From NCBI RefSeq assembly GCF_002095465.1, contig NZ_MLFP01000009.1, forward strand, positions 62,001 to 126,000: DNA of 64,000 nt. Reading direction: 5' to 3'. Positions within the stretch are counted from its first letter, which is position 1, and every line of letters starts with the position of its first letter. The position numbers and the translations under genes were made by a program. This stretch comes from Pantoea rodasii. GTDB taxonomy: Bacteria > Pseudomonadota > Gammaproteobacteria > Enterobacterales > Enterobacteriaceae. Shown in pieces: positions 1-8,773 of the stretch. Below the pieces are notes generated by a model. It was not told where the DNA came from. It did no database searches and worked only from the letters and a program-made list of their open reading frames with translations.

Positions 1-505
1 AACCATCAGCCAGGATCCTCTCGGCTCCTTTGATCCGCAGTATCAGGTACAGCAGATTATTGAGCAGCCACTGAAGTTGAAATCCAATACGACACAGCAC
101 GCTATCCAGGCGCGAGTCAAAGAGCTGATGCGGCTGGTGGGCTTATCAGAAACGCTGTTGCAGCGCCGCCCCAGCGCCTTATCGGGAGGGCAGCGCCAGC
201 GTGTGGCCATCGCTCAGGCTTTGGCCTCCGATCCCGAGATCTTAATCTGTGATGAACCGGTTTCGGCACTGGACGTGACGACGCAGGCACAAGTGTTGGA
301 TCTGCTGCGGCATCTACAGCAGCAGTTGGGGTTGTCGATGCTGTTTATTTCGCACGATCCTGGCGTCGTGCAGCATATGAGCCATCAGATTGCCGTGATG
401 AAAGGCGGTGAAATTGTTGAGCTGGCCACCGCGGAGCAGCTGAAGTCTGCTCCGCAGCACCCTTATACGCGCCATTTGATGCTATCGACGGATTGGGGGC
501 GATAA
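1..505 (+). CDS. Peptide ABC transporter ATP-binding protein, C-terminal part (5' end outside window)
   Basis: The reading frame is open from base 2, so the gene enters from the left edge and only its last ~167 codons are present. Visible ABC elements are a Q-loop (QDPLGSFDP), the signature LSGGQRQRVAIAQAL and a Walker B/D-loop (ILICDEPVSALD) followed by the H-loop (LFISHDP). The sequence resembles the DppF/OppF/GsiA group that powers di- and oligopeptide import at the inner membrane. The Walker A region and the rest of the transporter lie outside the window. The stop is only 5 bp from the stop of the convergent DUF2000 gene. The substrate cannot be read from this fragment. Confidence 0.9.
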   Translation, partial: TISQDPLGSFDPQYQVQQIIEQPLKLKSNTTQHAIQARVKELMRLVGLSETLLQRRPSALSGGQRQRVAIAQALASDPEILICDEPVSALDVTTQAQVLDLLRHLQQQLGLSMLFISHDPGVVQHMSHQIAVMKGGEIVELATAEQLKSAPQHPYTRHLMLSTDWGR

Positions 506-510
506 ACGGC

Positions 511-918
511 TTAGCTGTGTAAAGCCAGCCCCTTGATCGCCTTATCGACTGCTTTTTTGGGGCCACGGATCGCAATGCCCACCAGGTTCAGGTTATCGGC
601 ATCTTCCGCCCTGAACACTTCGCGATTGGCAGCATCGTGCCCGGTTGCGAACATCGCTTCCACGTAAGGGATAAGGGTTAATTCACGCTCCAGTCCCTGG
701 CGGTGTGCGCGTTGCAATCCCGTGATGTCTCCGGCAAACACCAGCATCGGCTGGCCCGCCATGTTGCCATACTGACGCCCTTTGGCATCGATATACGCTT
801 CACCCATCATTTCTGGCGCGGCGGAAGCGATGCCGGTGGCGAGGAAAGCCACCACATTCAGGCGCTGCCAGGTGGCTAAATCATCACGTACGATCAGGGC
901 GATTTTGGTATCAAACAT
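511..918 (-). CDS. DUF2000 family protein
   Basis: This 135-residue soluble protein matches the DUF2000 family from its opening (KIALIVRDDLATWQRLNVVA) and the later GDITGLQRAHRQ segment. The family resembles a peptidyl-tRNA-hydrolase-like fold but has no established function, so none is assigned. There is no signal peptide or membrane segment. It lies 34 bp downstream of the AraC regulator on the same strand and is probably co-transcribed with it. Confidence 0.75.
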   Translation of the reverse strand: MFDTKIALIVRDDLATWQRLNVVAFLATGIASAAPEMMGEAYIDAKGRQYGNMAGQPMLVFAGDITGLQRAHRQGLERELTLIPYVEAMFATGHDAANREVFRAEDADNLNLVGIAIRGPKKAVDKAIKGLALHS

Positions 919-952
919 CTGTGACTGCTCTCCGGTGAGGTCGAAAACCTCA

Positions 953-1810
953 TCATCTTAGAGCGGTGGGTGCGGGGTATAGAACGTTTGTGCACTGGCG
1001 TTGATAAGCAGCCGGTGTCATGCGATAGGCGCGCTGGAACCAGCGGCCAAGATGGCTTTGGTCGGCGAATCCCACCTGAGCCGCCACCTGCACCGGTTCA
1101 ACGCCCTGGGCCAGCAATACGCGCGCCTGACGCAATCGCAGGCGCACCAGATAAGCATGCGGTGACTGACCGAACGCCTGTTTAAACTGACGCGTCAATT
1201 TGAAGCGATCGATGCCCGACAAACGTCCTAGCTCATCCAGACCAATATCCTGCGCCATGAAATCGTGCAGGTAATCGCGTATCAGCTGCATTTGTCTCAT
1301 CGCTTCGCCCTGCTGGGCGCTGGGTTTGGTTTCAATATGGCGCGAGAGCATCGTCATCAGATGATCGAGGCTTTGATCGCGCGCCAGACGCCCTTCGCTG
1401 TGATGGACGCTGAACCAGGCTTGCTGGATGGCACTGGCCAGCAGTGCATCATCGTTCAGCGTATGGCGAAACGCGCCTTCAATGTTGGAGACATCGCCCA
1501 AACCGCGACGTTGCATCATCCTTGCCACCCAATGTTGCGGCAGATAGAGCATGGTGTAAGTGAAACCTTCTGCGTTAGGCGCGTGGCCATCATGCACCGC
1601 GCCCGGCTCAATCAAAATCGCGCGGCCCGGCGTGCTGGTATGCAATGCACGATGACAGTTAAAACGCTGTAAGCCCTGCTGCGTCACACCCACCAATAAC
1701 TCATCGTGATCGTGCGGATCGTACGCGTGCCCGCGAAAGTGCGCGTTGACGCTTTCGATACCGGTTTCATCGTCGCGTCGAAAATCGACCCAATCGTTAT
1801 TGGCGGTCAT
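953..1810 (-). CDS. AraC family transcriptional regulator
   Basis: The 285-residue protein has an N-terminal cupin-like sensing domain (about residues 10-90, including HAYDPHDHDELLVGV and EPGAVHDGHAP). A C-terminal pair of helix-turn-helix motifs follows (about 180-275, with IGLDELGRLSGIDRFKLTRQ and VAAQVGFADQSHLGRWF). This is the usual AraC layout for a ligand-responsive DNA-binding protein. It sits between a permease gene (35 bp upstream) and the DUF2000 gene on the same strand. An operon controlling one or both neighbours is plausible, but the inducer is unknown. Confidence 0.88.
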   Translation of the reverse strand: MTANNDWVDFRRDDETGIESVNAHFRGHAYDPHDHDELLVGVTQQGLQRFNCHRALHTSTPGRAILIEPGAVHDGHAPNAEGFTYTMLYLPQHWVARMMQRRGLGDVSNIEGAFRHTLNDDALLASAIQQAWFSVHHSEGRLARDQSLDHLMTMLSRHIETKPSAQQGEAMRQMQLIRDYLHDFMAQDIGLDELGRLSGIDRFKLTRQFKQAFGQSPHAYLVRLRLRQARVLLAQGVEPVQVAAQVGFADQSHLGRWFQRAYRMTPAAYQRQCTNVLYPAPTALR

Positions 1811-1845
1811 GGTGATGATCTCAGGGCTCGTGTTTTAGCGAAAAG

Positions 1846-3144
1846 TCAGGCGTAGCCTAGCAGGCTAAACCATGCATAATCCAGCGGCAACAGCAGCAGC
1901 ACGCTGAAAACAAACACCAGCACGCACAGCTTTAAACCCGCTTTGGCAGGAACGTTGCCCAGCCCCATCGCCACGACGATCGGCGAAGCCTGATAAGGTA
2001 ACAACGGAGTGGCATAGGCGAAGACTTGCAGCATCACCACACTGATCAAAGAGAACCCAGAGGCGCTTGCCAACTCTTGTGCCATCGGCGTGACCATCGC
2101 CGGTACGCCATTGGCGGTGAGCACAAAGTTGAGCAGCGAGACCAGCGCATTGAGCACCGCAAAATTTGCGAACGAAGCATGATCGTGCAACGGCAACACG
2201 CTGAGCAGCAAATTGGCGATCAGACGTCCGAGCCCGGACTCCACGACCACCGTGGCGACGCCAAGAATGCCGGCGATATAGATACAGGTGCGGAAATTGA
2301 CGCCGCTGGCAAAGTCATCGCCCGTAAGAAAGCCGATGCGCGGAAGTAAGCACAGGCAGGCCGCCGCCAGTCCCACCCACGCAGCGGGCAAACCGTGCAA
2401 GCTGTCCGTCATCCACAGCAATAAGGTTATCGCGAGTAACCCAATCAGCCGCCATTCACTGCGGCTTAACGGCTCAAGTCGATCGCGATGGCGCACCGGC
2501 TGTGGCCTGGCGCGAAACAGCAACAAGATGCAGGCGGCGAGTAATATTCCTTTGCCTATCCCCACCACCGGCAGATGCAGCAGCCACCATGGCAGCCATT
2601 GCAGATGGATCTGATAAGCACTTTCGGCCGCACCGCTCAGCACCAGATTGGGCACGTTAGCGGGTAAAATGCTGGCGGAGAGTTGAAAGGTGCCAAAGCC
2701 CACCGCCAGGGCGAGGCCAATGCTGCCCTGACTACCGGCCTTAATTCCGGCACGTTCGCCGAGTGCCAGCACCACCGGCATCAGCAGCGCGATACGTCCC
2801 ATATTTGAAGGCATCACCAGCGCAAGGAGATAGGTCAGCACCAGTGTGCCCGCGATCATCCGCGTCCAACTCTGGCTTAGCGGCACCACCAGCCAGTTTG
2901 CCCAGCGTTGCGCGAGACCCACTTTACGGATCGCCGCGCCAAGCACAAAACCACTCAACACCAGCCAGAATGCCGAGGAGGCAAATCCGCTGAAAATAGT
3001 GCTGGCGGGGGCGATATTCAACAGCGTGGCGGCGGCAAAAAACAGCAGCGCGGTCAGGTATTCCGGCAAGCGGCCAATGGCCCAGAGCAAAATGGTGATA
3101 CCCACCACGCATGTGGTAAGCCAGAAATGCATTTCTGAAGTCAC
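1846..3144 (-). CDS. SLC13/DASS-like membrane permease
   Basis: This 432-residue protein is very hydrophobic, with about 11-12 probable membrane segments. Two re-entrant-type stretches (SASILPANVPNLVLSG and LTANGVPAMVTPM) resemble the SLC13/ArsB/NhaD ion-transporter superfamily. A divalent anion such as a dicarboxylate or sulfate is the usual cargo of this group, but the substrate is not readable here. The chosen start is GTG at 3144, because AGGAG lies nine bases upstream; the ATG at 3132 is an alternative. The AraC gene follows after 35 bp. Confidence 0.78.
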   Translation of the reverse strand: MTSEMHFWLTTCVVGITILLWAIGRLPEYLTALLFFAAATLLNIAPASTIFSGFASSAFWLVLSGFVLGAAIRKVGLAQRWANWLVVPLSQSWTRMIAGTLVLTYLLALVMPSNMGRIALLMPVVLALGERAGIKAGSQGSIGLALAVGFGTFQLSASILPANVPNLVLSGAAESAYQIHLQWLPWWLLHLPVVGIGKGILLAACILLLFRARPQPVRHRDRLEPLSRSEWRLIGLLAITLLLWMTDSLHGLPAAWVGLAAACLCLLPRIGFLTGDDFASGVNFRTCIYIAGILGVATVVVESGLGRLIANLLLSVLPLHDHASFANFAVLNALVSLLNFVLTANGVPAMVTPMAQELASASGFSLISVVMLQVFAYATPLLPYQASPIVVAMGLGNVPAKAGLKLCVLVFVFSVLLLLPLDYAWFSLLGYA

Positions 3145-3234
3145 TGACTGAACTCCTTGTCTTCAATCCGTCGCGCAAAGCGGATAAGCATAGAGCAATC
3201 CCTGCGGCACAACGCTGCCTAAGTTAACATTTTG

Positions 3235-4134
3235 TTAACTTGCCAACTGTCCCAGCCAGTTAATTAACGCTTCGCTGCCCGGCTGGCTGCGTGAACGTTG
3301 TGGCCAGGCGAGGAAATAGGGTTTACTCAGCGGCAGGCTTAACCCATCAACCATAACCAAATCGCCTCGTGCCAGCTCAGCAGCAATCAGCGTTTTCTGC
3401 CCCAGCAGCAAGCCCGCGCCCGCCACCGCCGCATCGATGGCCAGCGAGGTGAGATTGAAGCTCAAGGCCGGTTGCGGTGCAGGTTCCGCTATGCCTTTGG
3501 CCTGAAACCAGCTGCGCCAGTCGGGTAGAAAGCGCCCTTCGTTGCCCCAGTCGAGATGAATCAGCGGGGCCTGTTGCAATACCGTTGCCATCGAATAGCG
3601 CTGCAGCAGCGCCGGGCTGGCGACAGGCACCACTTCATCCAGAAACAGACGCTGTTTATCCAGCTGTGGATAGCGATCTTCGCCGAAGCAGATGACAAAA
3701 TCGGCGGGCGTGGCATTAAAATCCACCTGCGCGTGGGTGCCATGCAGCGACAGGTCAATATCAGGACAGTCCGCGCGCCATTGCGCAATGTTCGGCAGCA
3801 GCCACTTTGAAGCCAACGCAGGCAGTGAATAGAGGGTTAGTTTTGGCATCGACGCAACGTGACGCAGGTTCTGCTGACCCAGATGCAAGATATCAAAAGC
3901 TTCGGTGACATAACGCAGATACTCTTTGCCGGTGTCCGTTAACATCACGCCACTTTGCGTGCGCACAAACAGCGCGCTACCTAGCTGCTCCTCAAGCTGC
4001 CGGATTTGCTGACTGACCGCTGCGGGCGTTAAGGCCAGCTGCGCCGCCGCTTTTGCCAGACTGCCCAGCTCCGCCGCGACCTTGAATGACTGGATAACGC
4101 TGATTTTCGGTAAACGCGGTGATTGAGGGGGCAT
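3235..4134 (-). CDS. LysR family transcriptional regulator (GcvA-like)
   Basis: The 299-residue protein has an N-terminal winged helix (about residues 8-68, SFKVAAELGSLAKAAAQLAL and AVSQQIRQLEEQLGSALFVR) and a type 2 periplasmic-binding-like effector domain. It resembles the GcvA/AmpR branch of LysR regulators. It is divergent from the oxygenase gene starting at 4217, with an 82 bp shared control region. That is the standard LysR arrangement and suggests it regulates that gene. Confidence 0.88.
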   Translation of the reverse strand: MPPQSPRLPKISVIQSFKVAAELGSLAKAAAQLALTPAAVSQQIRQLEEQLGSALFVRTQSGVMLTDTGKEYLRYVTEAFDILHLGQQNLRHVASMPKLTLYSLPALASKWLLPNIAQWRADCPDIDLSLHGTHAQVDFNATPADFVICFGEDRYPQLDKQRLFLDEVVPVASPALLQRYSMATVLQQAPLIHLDWGNEGRFLPDWRSWFQAKGIAEPAPQPALSFNLTSLAIDAAVAGAGLLLGQKTLIAAELARGDLVMVDGLSLPLSKPYFLAWPQRSRSQPGSEALINWLGQLAS

Positions 4135-4177
4135 TAAGGTTTCCTTAGCAGGTCATTAAATTTTTATCGTTACGCAC

Positions 4178-4195
4178 TAACATATCAGTCAGTTA
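4178..4195. promoter_or_regulatory. Candidate LysR operator in the divergent LysR/oxygenase spacer
   Basis: TAAC and GTTA arms form a dyad separated by ten bases in the 82 bp spacer between the divergent start codons. Its position and T-rich/A-rich dyad form fit a LysR-type site, but the arms are short and this is only a candidate. Confidence 0.3.
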
Positions 4196-4216
4196 CTGTG
4201 ATGACACACCTGTAAA

Positions 4217-5002
4217 ATGAGAACTGTTGCTATGTCTGCATTGATTCGTTTCGATCTGCATCCGCTGGCCGACGCCGACTGGCGACGTGATTGCCGTGAA
4301 CAGCTCAACCAGGACGGCGCGCTGGTGCTACGTCAATTTTTGCAACCGGCGGCATTGCAAAGCATCATTGCCGAAGGCGATGCGCAGCGCCATCTGGCCT
4401 ATCACACGCTCAGCAAACATAATGTCTATCTGATGAAAAAAGATGAGGCCTTCAGCACTGACCATCCACGCAATCGCGATGTGATCAGCACCAAAGGCTG
4501 CATTACCGATGATGTGATTGCCGCTGAATCGCCGCTGCGTCAGCTTTATAACGATGAATTGTTCAAAAGCTTCCTGTGTGATGTGCTGGGTGAAACGGCA
4601 CTTTATCCGTATGCCGATCCGCTCTCCTCCATCAACCTGCATTACGCGCCCGCAGGACAGGAACTCGGCTGGCACTTTGATAACTCCTCCTTCGCGATCA
4701 CTCTGCTGTTACAGAAACCGCGTGCCGGTGCGGTATTCCAGTATGTGAAGGATTTGCGCGATGCGGATGCGGGAGAGATGAACTTCGATGGCGTTGCGGC
4801 GGTGCTGGATCAGCGCCAACCGGTGGACGCGTTGGCGATTGATGCAGGGGATCTGGTGCTGTTCCGTGGCCGCAACTCAATGCATCGCGTTACCCCGACC
4901 GAAGGCGACATCACCCGCATGCTGGCGGTGCTGGCCTACAATACACAACCGGGGATCGCGTTATCAGAAACGGCGCGCATGACGTTTTACGGTCGGTTGT
5001 GA
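4217..5002 (+). CDS. Fe(II)/2-oxoglutarate oxygenase, BesD/HalD-like with intact HxD (probable hydroxylase)
   Basis: This 261-residue protein has the double-stranded beta-helix metal site of Fe(II)/2OG enzymes. The proximal ligands are H153-F-D155 (GWHFDNSSF), the distal His is about 223 (SMHRVTP), and an Arg about ten residues later could bind 2OG. The PLSSINLHYAP region recalls the amino-acid halogenase/hydroxylase group typified by BesD/HalD. Halogenases of that group replace the Asp by Gly or Ala; here Asp is kept, so hydroxylation of an amino acid or small molecule is more likely. ATG at 4232 is an alternative start. The 3' end overlaps the convergent DUF2817 gene by 16 bp. Confidence 0.7.
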   Translation: MRTVAMSALIRFDLHPLADADWRRDCREQLNQDGALVLRQFLQPAALQSIIAEGDAQRHLAYHTLSKHNVYLMKKDEAFSTDHPRNRDVISTKGCITDDVIAAESPLRQLYNDELFKSFLCDVLGETALYPYADPLSSINLHYAPAGQELGWHFDNSSFAITLLLQKPRAGAVFQYVKDLRDADAGEMNFDGVAAVLDQRQPVDALAIDAGDLVLFRGRNSMHRVTPTEGDITRMLAVLAYNTQPGIALSETARMTFYGRL

Positions 5003-6075
5003 TTGATGTTCAGTAACCCATTCCATCCCCGCACAAAAATCTGCTGGGTACGAAATGCCACCAGATCGCGCCAGTCGCGATCTGCCGGCCAGAAGCCTTC
5101 GACCAGTTGCTGTTTGATGACGCGTCCCTCTTCACTGGACGGTTCGCCCTGCAGATGCAGCCAATGATCGTCCCGCACGCGTTGATGCATCTCTTCCCCG
5201 CGATAGGTGCCGCACTCCACCACCAGCGGCAATATCTGCGTATGCGGTAATGACGTTAGCAGGAACTGTGAAAGATACCCTGTTGCCGTGGCGGTCACGC
5301 CAGTTTCACTGTCTCGGCCTGCGCCCGTAAACAACAGCGTCAGCCATTCACCGTACAGCGTTTTCCCCCACTGATGCGCCTTAACCTGCTGCTCGGCAAT
5401 CGACAGCAGCATGGGATGACCCCACGCGCCGGCACCGGTGTGCAAATCGAAACTCAGAATGGTTTCCGCCTGCGACAAATGGTTGGCGATGATGGTTTGC
5501 AGCGTGCGATACGACCAGCTGGGCTGGGCACCGCCATAAAAGAAGCCGTCTGGATAATCATACTGACCGGCCTCCACCACGCGTTTCATCGCCTGCCAGC
5601 CAGCACCCTTGAAGGTGTCTGAGAGCAGACCATCGGCGCTGGCACGCTCGCCATGGTAAATACCGTGCCACGCGCGGTATGCCGTGTTGGCTGGCACCGC
5701 CTGGGTGAAATCAATGAAGTTGCGGTTCAGGTCGATGTTGTCTTCATTGACGCGCCGCAAATGTGCTGCACCCCATGGATTGATCAGATGCAGCAAAACA
5801 ATCGCGGTGTCTGCGGGCAAGGTTGACAGTGTGAATCGATTAAGCCAGTCAATCTGGCTATCCGAACCGTAATAACCTTCCACGCCATGCGTGCCAGAGA
5901 TGATCATCATCAGCTTACTGGCGCTGGGATCGCCGATCACGGCGACATCGGTAAAGAGTTTCTCACCCAGCGGGCCCGGTAATGGATGTTCGTAAGCGGT
6001 GGCCACACCGTTTTGTCGCTCAACCGCCGCCAGAAAGCGCGCGCGTTGAGAAGGGTAATGCGGCAGTGCGGACAT
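4987..6075 (-). CDS. DUF2817 family protein (M14-like metallopeptidase fold)
   Basis: The ~362-residue protein has features of zinc carboxypeptidase-like DUF2817 proteins: GTHGVEGYYG supplies a probable His/Glu metal pair, and INPWGAAHLRRVNEDNIDLNRN and SFDLHTGAG follow. No signal peptide is evident, so a cytoplasmic hydrolase or amidase is likely; the substrate is unknown. I prefer ATG at 6075 because GGGAAA lies just upstream, with ATG at 6093 as an alternative. It follows the amino-acid binding protein gene by about 23 bp on the same strand, so the two may be co-transcribed. Confidence 0.75.
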   Translation of the reverse strand: MSALPHYPSQRARFLAAVERQNGVATAYEHPLPGPLGEKLFTDVAVIGDPSASKLMMIISGTHGVEGYYGSDSQIDWLNRFTLSTLPADTAIVLLHLINPWGAAHLRRVNEDNIDLNRNFIDFTQAVPANTAYRAWHGIYHGERASADGLLSDTFKGAGWQAMKRVVEAGQYDYPDGFFYGGAQPSWSYRTLQTIIANHLSQAETILSFDLHTGAGAWGHPMLLSIAEQQVKAHQWGKTLYGEWLTLLFTGAGRDSETGVTATATGYLSQFLLTSLPHTQILPLVVECGTYRGEEMHQRVRDDHWLHLQGEPSSEEGRVIKQQLVEGFWPADRDWRDLVAFRTQQIFVRGWNGLLNINHNRP

Positions 6076-6098
6076 GGTGTTTCCCGTGATCATGGTGC

Positions 6099-6868
6099 TT
6101 AAGGATAGACTTTGAATTTAAAATATTTTTCGCCAGCTGGTCGTAGGTTCCGTTGCTATGCAACTCAGCCAGCGCATCATTGATCAGCTTCAGATGCACT
6201 TCATCGCCTTTGCGCAAGCCGATCCCTACGCCGTTGCCCAACAGTTCTTTATCCACCAGCGTGGCTTTAATCACGTAATCTTTGCCTTCAGGCGTGTTCA
6301 GGAAGCCCTGATCCGCTGACACCGCATTCGCCAGCGAGCCATCTAACCGCCCCGCAACCAAATCCGGATATATCTCCATTTGATTCGGATATGACACCAC
6401 ATTCACGCCCTGCGGCGCCCATTTGGCTTTGGCATAGGTTTCCTGAATGGTGCCTTGCGCGACGCCGATATTTTTACCGTGCAGCGTGCTGATATCTTCG
6501 GTCAGGCTGCTGTTTTTCGGCGTTAACAGCGCGCTGGGGGTGATGTACAGCATGTTGCTGAAATCCACTTGCTCGCGGCGCTTCTCTGTCATCGACATCG
6601 CCGAGAGGATGGCATCAAATTTTTTCGCCTGCAGCGCCGGAATGCTGCCATCAAACCCTATTTGTACCCACTGACACTTCACTTTCGCCTGGGCGCAAAT
6701 GGCGTTGCCGAGGTCGATATCAAATCCTTTCAGCGAGCCATCGCTGGCTTTGGATTCGAACGGTGGGAAGGTAGGATCGACGCCAAAACGCAGCGTCTGT
6801 TCAGCAAAGGAGAGATGGCTAAAGGCGCCAAGCGAAAGTAATAAGGCGAAGGACAAACTCTTTTTCAT
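6099..6868 (-). CDS. Lysine/arginine/ornithine-type amino-acid binding protein (frameshifted near its end)
   Basis: A cleavable signal peptide (MKKSLSFALLLSLGAFSHLSFA) precedes an SBP_bac_3 domain of the ArgT/HisJ group (FGVDPTFPPFESK, GFDIDLGNAICA, ILSAMSMTEKRREQVDFS). It would capture a basic or polar amino acid in the periplasm for an ABC importer whose other subunits are not adjacent. The T5 run at 6126-6130 appears one base short. Adding one base gives the family-typical ending YDQLAKKYFKFKVYP with a stop at 6099-6101. As sequenced, the frame runs on to 6020 with a nonsense tail overlapping the next gene. Confidence 0.85.
6126..6130 (-). other. Probable single-base deletion in a homopolymer (amino-acid binding protein gene)
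   Basis: The run reads as five T on the plus strand. Six would restore the conserved C-terminus and stop codon of the binding protein, which suggests a sequencing error rather than a real mutation. Confidence 0.7.
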
Positions 6869-7049
6869 TGTTATCTCCAGCAGGCAGGTTAATTCGCAAC
6901 GGCATGCAGAGTTAATAACATGAGGGAAACATTACCACCACTAAAAAAATGGAATTGATGCAGAGGGAATTCTTATTAAACAGAAGGAGTTAAGCGATTT
7001 TATCCCCGGCAGTAAAAGAATCTTAATACCGGGGAAGATCCGCGCGCGT

Positions 7050-7913
7050 TTAAGCGGTGGCTGGACGAGAAACGTGCTCCGCCGCCGCCTGATTAGCTCT
7101 CCCTGCCGCCTCAGACAATGAGGCGCCAGAAACCAATACCTGACTCAAAACACCGACAAAACAGTCGCCTGCGCCATGGGTACTGATCAGTTTCACCGCA
7201 ATGGCGGGCAAACTGTGCACCGGTTCATCCGCCTGACACACTGCCAGCCCGTGTTCGCCCGCCGTCACAATCACCTGCGCAAAATCTTGCGCCAGCTTTT
7301 GTGCCGCCAGACCCGCAGAGGCCAAATCAGTCACCTCGATGTGGCACATATCCCGCGCTTCAACCGCATTCACGATCAGCAAATCAATACAGGCGGCTAA
7401 CGCCGGTTCAATTTCTCGCGCGGGTGCGGCATTAATACAGACCGCAATTCCCCTCTGCCTGGCCTGCTGCGCCAGTTGCAAATTCACCCTCGCCGGCACT
7501 TCATTTTGCAACACCAGCAAGCCCGCGCCATGCCACAGTTCTTCAGGTAATGCGGAGACATCTATATGCAAGTTGGCATTGGACACCACAACCGCACCAT
7601 AATCGCCTTCCGCATCGCTGATCGCCACACTCATTCCCGAGGCGACATCCGGCAGAACCGCGACCGCATCGGTGTTCACGCCTGCCTTTCGCAGCGCATC
7701 AAGCAGGAATTCACCCTGCGCATCGGCGCCTACCGCGCCAATAAACCGCACCGTGGCACCTGCGCGCGCCGCCGCCACCGCCTGGTTGCCGCCTTTGCCG
7801 CCAAATTTATAACTACAGCCGTTCCCCATCACGGTTTCGCCCTTTTCCGGGCGATGATGGGCCGCCAGCATAATGTCGTAATGCAGGCTACCGGCGACGA
7901 TAATATTGTTCAT
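7050..7913 (-). CDS. PfkB family carbohydrate kinase (ribokinase-like)
   Basis: The 287-residue protein has both PfkB signatures: the N-terminal GGKGGNQAVAAARAGA segment and the C-terminal THGAGDCFVGVLSQVL segment, whose Asp is the catalytic base. It would phosphorylate the imported sugar in the cytoplasm. It is the last gene of the leftward sugar operon, 2 bp after the RpiR-type regulator. The substrate is probably ribose-like but is not proven; deoxyribose, allose or another pentose would fit equally well. Confidence 0.85.
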   Translation of the reverse strand: MNNIIVAGSLHYDIMLAAHHRPEKGETVMGNGCSYKFGGKGGNQAVAAARAGATVRFIGAVGADAQGEFLLDALRKAGVNTDAVAVLPDVASGMSVAISDAEGDYGAVVVSNANLHIDVSALPEELWHGAGLLVLQNEVPARVNLQLAQQARQRGIAVCINAAPAREIEPALAACIDLLIVNAVEARDMCHIEVTDLASAGLAAQKLAQDFAQVIVTAGEHGLAVCQADEPVHSLPAIAVKLISTHGAGDCFVGVLSQVLVSGASLSEAAGRANQAAAEHVSRPATA

Positions 7914-7915
7914 GA

Positions 7916-8773
7916 CTAAAAGTCCCGCAGATCCTGAACCGCACGCTGGGTTTTCATCAAATTCTTTTCCGCCAGCTTTAAATCTTTTTTGGCAATAGCA
8001 ACAAACAACGCATCGAGAATATTCAATTGCGCGATACGTGCCGCGGCATTCTCCCCAAGCAGATGCGATCCCTGAGAGGTTGATGTCAGTACCACATGCG
8101 CATTACGCGCAATAGGCGACTCGGCGTAATTGGTAATAGCAATAATCTTTGCACCATTGCGTGCAGCTAATTTAATTGGATCGTTTACCGCGCGTGTCGC
8201 ACCAGAATGGCTGATGGCAATCACTACGTCATCATCAGATAACACTGCTGCTGACATCAGCATAATATGTGCATCATCATACGCCGTAGACTTAATACCG
8301 ATCTTTAACAGCTTATGCGATAAGTCTCGCGCGACTGTCGCGGACCCTCCCACAGCATAAAGATCGATATGACGCGCTTTAAATAAAATATCAGCAGCAC
8401 GATTAAATTCAGAAACATCCAGAATCGAAAGTGACTCTTCAATGGCCTGAATCGAGGTTCTGAATACTTTCGCCAGCAACTGTTCCGACGAATCATCTGG
8501 CTCAATTTCCGCATGTAACCCAGCCACTTCAGATTGATTGTAATAAATCAGTCCGGTTCGAAAATTACGGAAGCCGGTAAAATTGAGCTTCTTGGTGATT
8601 TTCACAATCATCGCCTGTGAGACATTATTTTCTTCAGCAATCTCTTGCAGTGAAGTTTGTTCATTAATGTCTGGCCTGGCAATAATGGCCTCGGCAACAC
8701 GCCGCTCTAACGGTGTCAGTTGCGGTAATCGCATGCGAATTTGAGCGCCAATGGCTCGCGGATCTTGCTTCAT
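7916..8773 (-). CDS. MurR/RpiR family transcriptional regulator
   Basis: The 285-residue protein has an N-terminal RpiR helix-turn-helix (about residues 1-77, including LQEIAEENNVSQAMIVKITK) and a C-terminal SIS sugar-phosphate binding domain (about 125-255, AVGGSATVARDLSHKLL and IAISHSGATRAVND). Such regulators usually sense a phosphosugar made by the pathway they control. Its start overlaps the permease stop as TAATG, and the kinase follows at once. It is therefore embedded in the operon it most likely regulates. Confidence 0.9.
   Translation of the reverse strand: MKQDPRAIGAQIRMRLPQLTPLERRVAEAIIARPDINEQTSLQEIAEENNVSQAMIVKITKKLNFTGFRNFRTGLIYYNQSEVAGLHAEIEPDDSSEQLLAKVFRTSIQAIEESLSILDVSEFNRAADILFKARHIDLYAVGGSATVARDLSHKLLKIGIKSTAYDDAHIMLMSAAVLSDDDVVIAISHSGATRAVNDPIKLAARNGAKIIAITNYAESPIARNAHVVLTSTSQGSHLLGENAAARIAQLNILDALFVAIAKKDLKLAEKNLMKTQRAVQDLRDF

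Noticed and set aside
7004..7034. CCCCGG/CCGGGG inverted repeat as terminator upstream of the amino-acid binding gene
   Set aside because: The loop is 19 bases and no T-tract follows in the relevant direction; it may be chance or a weak structure.
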